Assembly: GCA_026770595.1 (NCBI GenBank)
Contig: MU634820.1
Coordinates: forward strand, 1 to 10,020
Length of the DNA stretch: 10,020 bases
Direction of reading: 5' to 3'
Origin: Ochromonadaceae sp. CCMP2298
Taxonomy: Eukaryota > Sar > Synurophyceae > Ochromonadales > Ochromonadaceae
The translations under genes were made by a program, and so were the position numbers. Below are positions 6,378 through 10,020 of the stretch, in pieces; the first letter of the stretch is position 1; each line of letters starts with the position of its first letter. Below the pieces are notes generated by a model that had not been told where the DNA came from, did not search any database, and saw nothing but the letters and a program-made list of their open reading frames with translations.

Positions 6378-8115
6378 TTACGAGAAGAAGCCGGCGTTCT
6401 TGTTCCCCTCTCCCAGACCGGCGTATTCACTAGTCTCCTTGGGCGCCCTTCTGACCGCCCTTTCCTCCGCAGTGCGGGCGTTCTCCGCTTCCACCTGTTT
6501 CTCAATGCGCTCCATGATGTCGCCCATCAACATGCCCACCTATATCGTATTCATTATGGGATAATGGGTTTAATTGGTTAATATGACAGTTGATGGTTTT
6601 AATATGCACAGGCTGTTAGGACGATGGGTTTAATATGTAGGCTCATCAGCATGCCCACCTGCACACGCTCGGGCCAGCCCCTAGACTTCATGAACACGAG
6701 TATCTCGGAGTCAATGGCACTGCCTGGCCCGATGCCGTACACGGTGTTGTACGTCTTGGGCAGGTCCACGGTCTCCGACATGACCTGAGGAGAGAGAGGA
6801 GAGACGAGAAGAGGAGAGGAGAAAAGGAGAAGAGGAGAAGAGGAGAAGAGGAGAAGAGGAGAAGAGGAGAAGAGGAGAAGAGGAGAAGAGAAGAAGAGAG
6901 ACGATTAAACTAACCAATACAGGCAGTCAGTGCCACCAGAGATAGGTACGTACCCGGAAGAGGTCATCGCAGGACAGGGGCGCCATGGTGGGGTTAGGCA
7001 GTGCCAACTCGTCTCTAACGATGCGATAGGGCTGCAGGGCCTCGCGACCGGCCGCCACAGCTGCGTACTTAATGATGGTGTACATGATGCCGGCGTTGCT
7101 GAGCGTCGCCTGGGCGGTGTCGAATGTCACGCCCGTACCGCGCTGCTCCTCGTCCATGCACACACCGAACACCACACGCTTCACCCCGCACTCCGCAGCC
7201 ACGGCGCTGTATTCGTCCACCATGGAGGAGGAGACATTGAAGGCGACCCAGACCTCGCTCTCCTTCAGCGCCTCCTGCGCGAATGCGAGAATACGGGAAT
7301 GCGGGAACACGGGAATGCATGTGGTGAGGGGAGGGGGGGGGGCGATGCACGTGAGCAGGGCGCAGGAACCCAATATACGACATATATGCGTCCAATATAG
7401 GACATACGCGTCTTTGCGTCGAGAACCATTCTGCGGACGTTTCATCTCCTTACCTTGTACGTCTCCAGCTCTGAAGAGACTATTTGTGTGAACTGCATGG
7501 CGTCGAACAACCCGCTGTCAGACAGAAAGGGGATTAAGAAAGGGGATTAAGGGACCGTCAGGGAGCTAAGGCAAGGTTCGGGGCAAAGCTGCATCTCCAT
7601 TACCTATAAACAGTCTTGGGACTCACGATCCGCTTTCTTGCGAACGCGACATCATCTGTAAGTGCCTTGATGACTCCGATGCTTTTCTGTGTGTGTGGAA
7701 GCGAAGGGTGGTGATGAGACAATAAGGAACAGGGACCCGGGATCAGGAGGCACATCTTTCACAACTGACCGTTGCGAAGAGGTTGTTGAAGACGAATATG
7801 CTTGCGAAGTTGCTCTCCTTGGAGACCACGCCCGACACGGCAACGCTGTTGAACACCTCGTGCGCATAGTCGTTTCGAGGCGCCGAGTCGGCCGCCGTGT
7901 CGGCCGCCGTGTCGGCCGCCAAGTCGGCCATCCGCAGAGCACTCTGAGGGTAAAATAGAGAGGACAGGATTAGGAAGGGCAGGAGATATGGCGTCCCGAT
8001 TGAGATGTACCTTGGTTCTTGCGAGCTGGGGAGTACTGCTATGGCGCCAGGAGGGGCTGAGGGCCCCCACGGAAGCCACCAGGATGAACAGCGACGCTAA
8101 AAACTTCTGCATCAT
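6378..8115 (-). CDS. Plastid-targeted NmrA/atypical-SDR-like protein, probable
   Basis: Seven exons on the minus strand: 8115-8011, 7943-7770, 7655-7627, 7514-7454, 7274-6954, 6784-6659 and 6539-6378. All introns are GT-AG, phase 0 except the third (phase 2), giving 325 residues. The first ATG at 8115 starts a clear signal peptide (MQKFLASLFILVASVGA), followed by a Ser/Thr/Arg-rich stretch and SALRM at 36-40, a plausible transit-peptide cleavage area. From about 124 it looks like the second half of an atypical SDR: a helix-strand with CGVKRVVFGV at 152-161, TLSNAGIMYTIIKY at 180-193, then PYRIV and LPNP. The glycine-rich NAD(P) loop expected near the N-terminus is not visible, and no YxxxK is seen. 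So it may not bind a cofactor in the usual way, or may have lost activity. The C-terminus (273-325) is charged and helical. The substrate is unknown. The 29-base third exon is the least certain part. Confidence 0.72.
6522..6660 (-). repeat. 20-base direct repeat bounding an intron (6658-6540)
   Basis: AGGTGGGCATGYTGATGRGC occurs on the minus strand at 6660-6641 and at 6541-6522, 18 of 20 identical, offset 119 bases. The first copy starts at the exon end plus donor; the second is the acceptor AG plus the start of the last exon. The 119-base intron is thus exactly one repeat period long. Confidence 0.9.
6825..6888. repeat. Intronic 8-bp tandem repeat (AGGAGAAG)8
   Basis: Eight perfect copies inside a wider purine-rich block (6788-6900) that fills most of intron 5 (6953-6785) of the SDR-like gene. 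On the transcript strand it is a long CTTCTCCT tract running to the acceptor CAG at 6785-6787. Confidence 0.95.
7281..7317. repeat. Imperfect 16-bp repeat next to the acceptor of SDR-gene intron 4
   Basis: GAATGCGAGAATACGG, then GAATGCGGGAACACGG, then a partial GAATGC. In the transcript it is a CCGTATTC/CCGTGTTC-type pyrimidine-rich stretch ending a few bases before the acceptor at 7275. Confidence 0.7.
7333..7342. repeat. G10 homopolymer
   Basis: Ten consecutive G on the plus strand, after a nearby GGGG run at 7328-7331, in intron 4 of the SDR-like gene (C10 in the transcript). It is a likely spot for length error in assembly. Confidence 0.9.
7370..7411. repeat. Imperfect 20-22-bp tandem duplication in SDR-gene intron 4
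   Basis: CCAATATACGACATATATGCGT (two short runs, 7370-7391) is followed by CCAATATAGGACATACGCGT (7392-7411). The copies differ by a 2-base indel and a few substitutions. Confidence 0.7.
7524..7549. repeat. Perfect 13-bp tandem duplication in SDR-gene intron 3
   Basis: AGAAAGGGGATTA is present twice in tandem. In the transcript it reads TAATCCCCTTTCT twice and ends 8 bases before the acceptor at 7515, so it makes the pyrimidine tract. Confidence 0.9.
7887..7929. repeat. In-frame 12-bp coding repeat (Ala-Ala-Asp-Thr) in the SDR-like gene
   Basis: GTCGGCCGCCGT occurs at 7887-7898 and 7899-7910, then a copy with two changes at 7911-7922 and a partial copy to 7929. It encodes repeated AADT units at residues 43-54, right after the presumed transit peptide. 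Because the unit is 12 bases, copy-number change keeps the frame. Confidence 0.9.
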
Positions 8116-8701
8116 GGCGCTAAGGGGTACTCTATCAAGTGGGTGAAGACCAATTGCCTCGATCTGGTTGAAGGAATAGCGTTGTGGCTCTTCCAAGAGA
8201 TGCAGAGTCAGAAGTCGTGGCAGGGGTTCTTGTCTCTTCGTGTTTGCAGCACCACTTTTGAGCACGAGAGGAAACAAAAAGCCCCGTCATTTACCCGGTA
8301 AAAGCGTCAATACAGTGATAAATAAACAGAACAGATTCACATTTATAGGTAATAAAATGATGTTGTGGTCCTTTCCAAGAGAAGACTTGTACATAAATAT
8401 TAATCTTGCACATCTTTTAGATAGGTCTTAGATTGTGAAGCATGGAAAACGTACGCTGACACTGCGCACGCGTAACTTACGCTCGGAAATCGGGAGAAGC
8501 CTGGGAAAGTCCCCCCGCACACCCAAGCAAAAGTGACCGCTGTTTGCTCGGCTGCCTCTCTTTGTTCTGTCTCTGCCTCTGCCTTTGCCTCTGTCCTCTG
8601 CTGCCCCCTCTCCGAGACAAAAGCAGTCCTTGCTTGACAGGTCTCTCGAGGAAGCTTGCGATCCAGCAGGAGCATCCAATCGACCAGCAAAGCTTGTCAA
8701 C
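8116..8701. promoter_or_regulatory. Divergent promoter region between the SDR-like gene and RPT3
   Basis: The 586 bases separate start codons at 8115 (minus) and 8702 (plus). The middle (about 8270-8430) is A+T-rich and the part at about 8545-8615 is a CT-rich run of CTCTGC-like units, probably RPT3 promoter or 5' UTR. No exon, RNA gene or clear TATA box was identified. Confidence 0.55.
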
Positions 8702-10020
8702 ATGGCGGCCGCGTCCGTGTCCTTCGCTCCGTCAGTGCCCATGAAGTTCTCCGAGTCTCAGGTACGTAATGCGTGCCAACCCTTCCACGCTGGACACGCA
8801 CATCTCACCACCTCTCCCCTGTAACTATTTTTAGTACGACAGGGACGAGGAGGATCTGTATGCAAAGTTCAAGGCTCTCCAGCGGCAAGAGGAGTTTCTG
8901 GACCTGCAGGAGGAGTACATTAAGGACGAAATGAGGAACCTGAAGAGGGAACTCATCCGTGCAAAGGAGGTAAATGTCGCTTTGGCCCAACAGTGTTATT
9001 TCTCCACCGCGGCTGACACCTAACCATCCTAATCTAATCGTAATCGAACCGTAATCGAACCGTCAATCGTCTCCATCCTTGCAGGAGCTGAAGCGCATCC
9101 AGTCCGTCCCGCTCATCATCGGGCAGTTCAACGAGATGATCGACAGCCACTACGGAATAGTAAACTCCACCGCTGGCTCCACCTACTACGTGAGGGTCCT
9201 GAGCACATTGGACAGAGAAATGCTCAAGCCCAACACCTCCATCGCGCTGCACCGACACAGCCACTCAGTGGTGGACATCCTGCCCCCCGAGTCAGACAGC
9301 AGCATCCAGCTCATGGCGGAGAAGCCCGACGTGACGTATCACGACATCGGCGGCAACGACATCCAGAAACAAGAGGTGCGAGAGGCGGTGGAGCTGCCCC
9401 TTACGCAGTTCGAACTATACAAGCAGATCGGAATCGACCCCCCCAGGGGGGTGCTGATGTACGGGCCGCCGGGCACAGGAAAGACAATGGTAAGCACATG
9501 TTCGAGTTGTGAGTTGTATCAATTGTATCCTCACCTCACCTTTCTCTCTCTCACACACCCATAACACCCTATCACACCTATCTCACCTAGATGGCGAAAG
9601 CAGTGGCCAACGCAACCACTGCGGCCTTCATCACCATGGTGGGCAGCGAGTTCGTGCAGAAGTACCTAGGAGAGGGCCCTCGCATGGTCAGAGATGTGTT
9701 CCGTCTGGCCCGTGAGAACTCACCCGCCATCGTGTTCATCGACGAAATAGGTGAGTGTCTGCTCGCTGATCTCTTTTATCTGCTCTCTGCTCTATTCTCT
9801 ATTCTCTCTCGTCTCTTTGTTTTCAGCTCTCTGCTCTCTGCTCTCTGTTTTCTGCTGCCCTCTGTTCTCTGCTCTCTTTATCCTGCTGCTTTCTGTTCTC
9901 TGCCCTCTACACGTGACCCGCGTACATCTCTAACATGCTTCAACACCATCACACTATCTCTAACATGCTTCAACACCATCACACTATCTCTAACATGCTT
10001 CAACACCATCACACTATCTC
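8702..10020 (+). CDS. RPT3: 26S proteasome regulatory subunit RPT3 (AAA ATPase), 5' part
   Basis: Exons 8702-8761, 8835-8969, 9085-9489 and 9591-9750; introns of 73, 115 and 101 bases, all phase 0; the fourth intron (phase 1) starts at 9751 and is open at the window edge. RPT3 (PSMC4, S6B) is one of six ATPases in the base ring of the 19S regulatory particle; it unfolds and threads ubiquitinated proteins into the 20S core in cytosol and nucleus. 254 residues are covered (the last codon is split). Residues 21-66 are the N-terminal coiled coil ([20 protein letters not shown]), followed by the OB domain with [10 protein letters not shown] and [16 protein letters not shown]. The [16 protein letters not shown] block carries Walker A at 192-199, and VFIDEI at 248-253 is Walker B. 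Missing beyond the edge: sensor motifs, arginine fingers and the C-terminal HbYX tail. The start is the only Met before the coiled coil that gives a typical length. Oddity: KTM-M where most RPT3 have KTM-L. Confidence 0.97.
9040..9061. repeat. Perfect 11-bp tandem duplication in RPT3 intron 2
   Basis: GTAATCGAACC occurs at 9040-9050 and 9051-9061, followed by a diverged GTCAATCG. It lies 23 bases before the acceptor at 9084. Confidence 0.9.
9931..10020. repeat. 30-bp minisatellite, three perfect copies, open at window end
   Basis: Three identical 30-base units (start TAACATGCTT, end ACACTATCTC) lie head to tail in RPT3 intron 4 and reach the last base of the window, so more copies may follow. 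The bases just before (9925-9930) match the unit's end. Upstream, 9760-9905 is CT-rich simple sequence of CTCTGCTCT type. Confidence 0.95.

Noticed and set aside
8116-8277. Extended start of the SDR-like gene at 8277
   Set aside because: The codon is TTG. The ATG at 8115 directly precedes a signal peptide.
9509-9715. Frame that reads through the RPT3 intron 3
   Set aside because: It is out of frame with the RPT3 exons; the GT at 9490 and AG at 9589-9590 restore the conserved KTM-AKAVA junction.
9931-10020. CRISPR-like array
   Set aside because: The units are contiguous without spacers and sit in an intron; it is a minisatellite.

Overview
This is nuclear DNA from a eukaryote with small, dense, intron-rich genes. 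I place five protein-coding genes, with 14 complete short GT-AG introns (59 to 181 bases) and one more that runs off the right edge. Splice frames were joined by hand and all close in frame. One gene starts with an ER-type signal peptide followed by a transit-peptide-like stretch. That is the layout of plastid proteins in algae with a complex (secondary) plastid, so a cryptophyte-like or other chromist alga is my best guess. The species itself cannot be read from the sequence.

Layout, left to right. (1) Positions 1-2414, minus strand: a large protein with an N-terminal BED-type zinc finger followed by a DUF4954-type left-handed beta-helix. Its 3' end is at or beyond the left edge. (2) 2415-2991: divergent intergenic region. 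(3) 2992-3726, plus: an intronless two-helix membrane protein ending in a dilysine KKxx sequence. A perfect 10-bp stem-loop covers its stop codon. (4) 3863-5546, minus: a 490-residue coiled-coil protein in three exons. (5) 5547-6377: A+T-rich intergenic region with short palindromes. (6) 6378-8115, minus: a seven-exon, 325-residue, probably plastid-targeted, NmrA/atypical-SDR-like protein. (7) 8116-8701: divergent promoter region. (8) 8702-10020, plus: the first four exons of the 26S proteasome ATPase RPT3, cut off in its fourth intron.

The genes do not form an operon or an obvious pathway; they look like unrelated neighbours in a compact genome. The more unusual content is structural. It includes the zinc-finger/beta-helix fusion, an intron whose two ends carry a 20-base duplication of the exon start (a possible recent intron gain), and frequent tandem repeats inside introns, several of which form the pyrimidine tract before the acceptor. 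A 29-base micro-exon and the stem-loop over a stop codon add to this.
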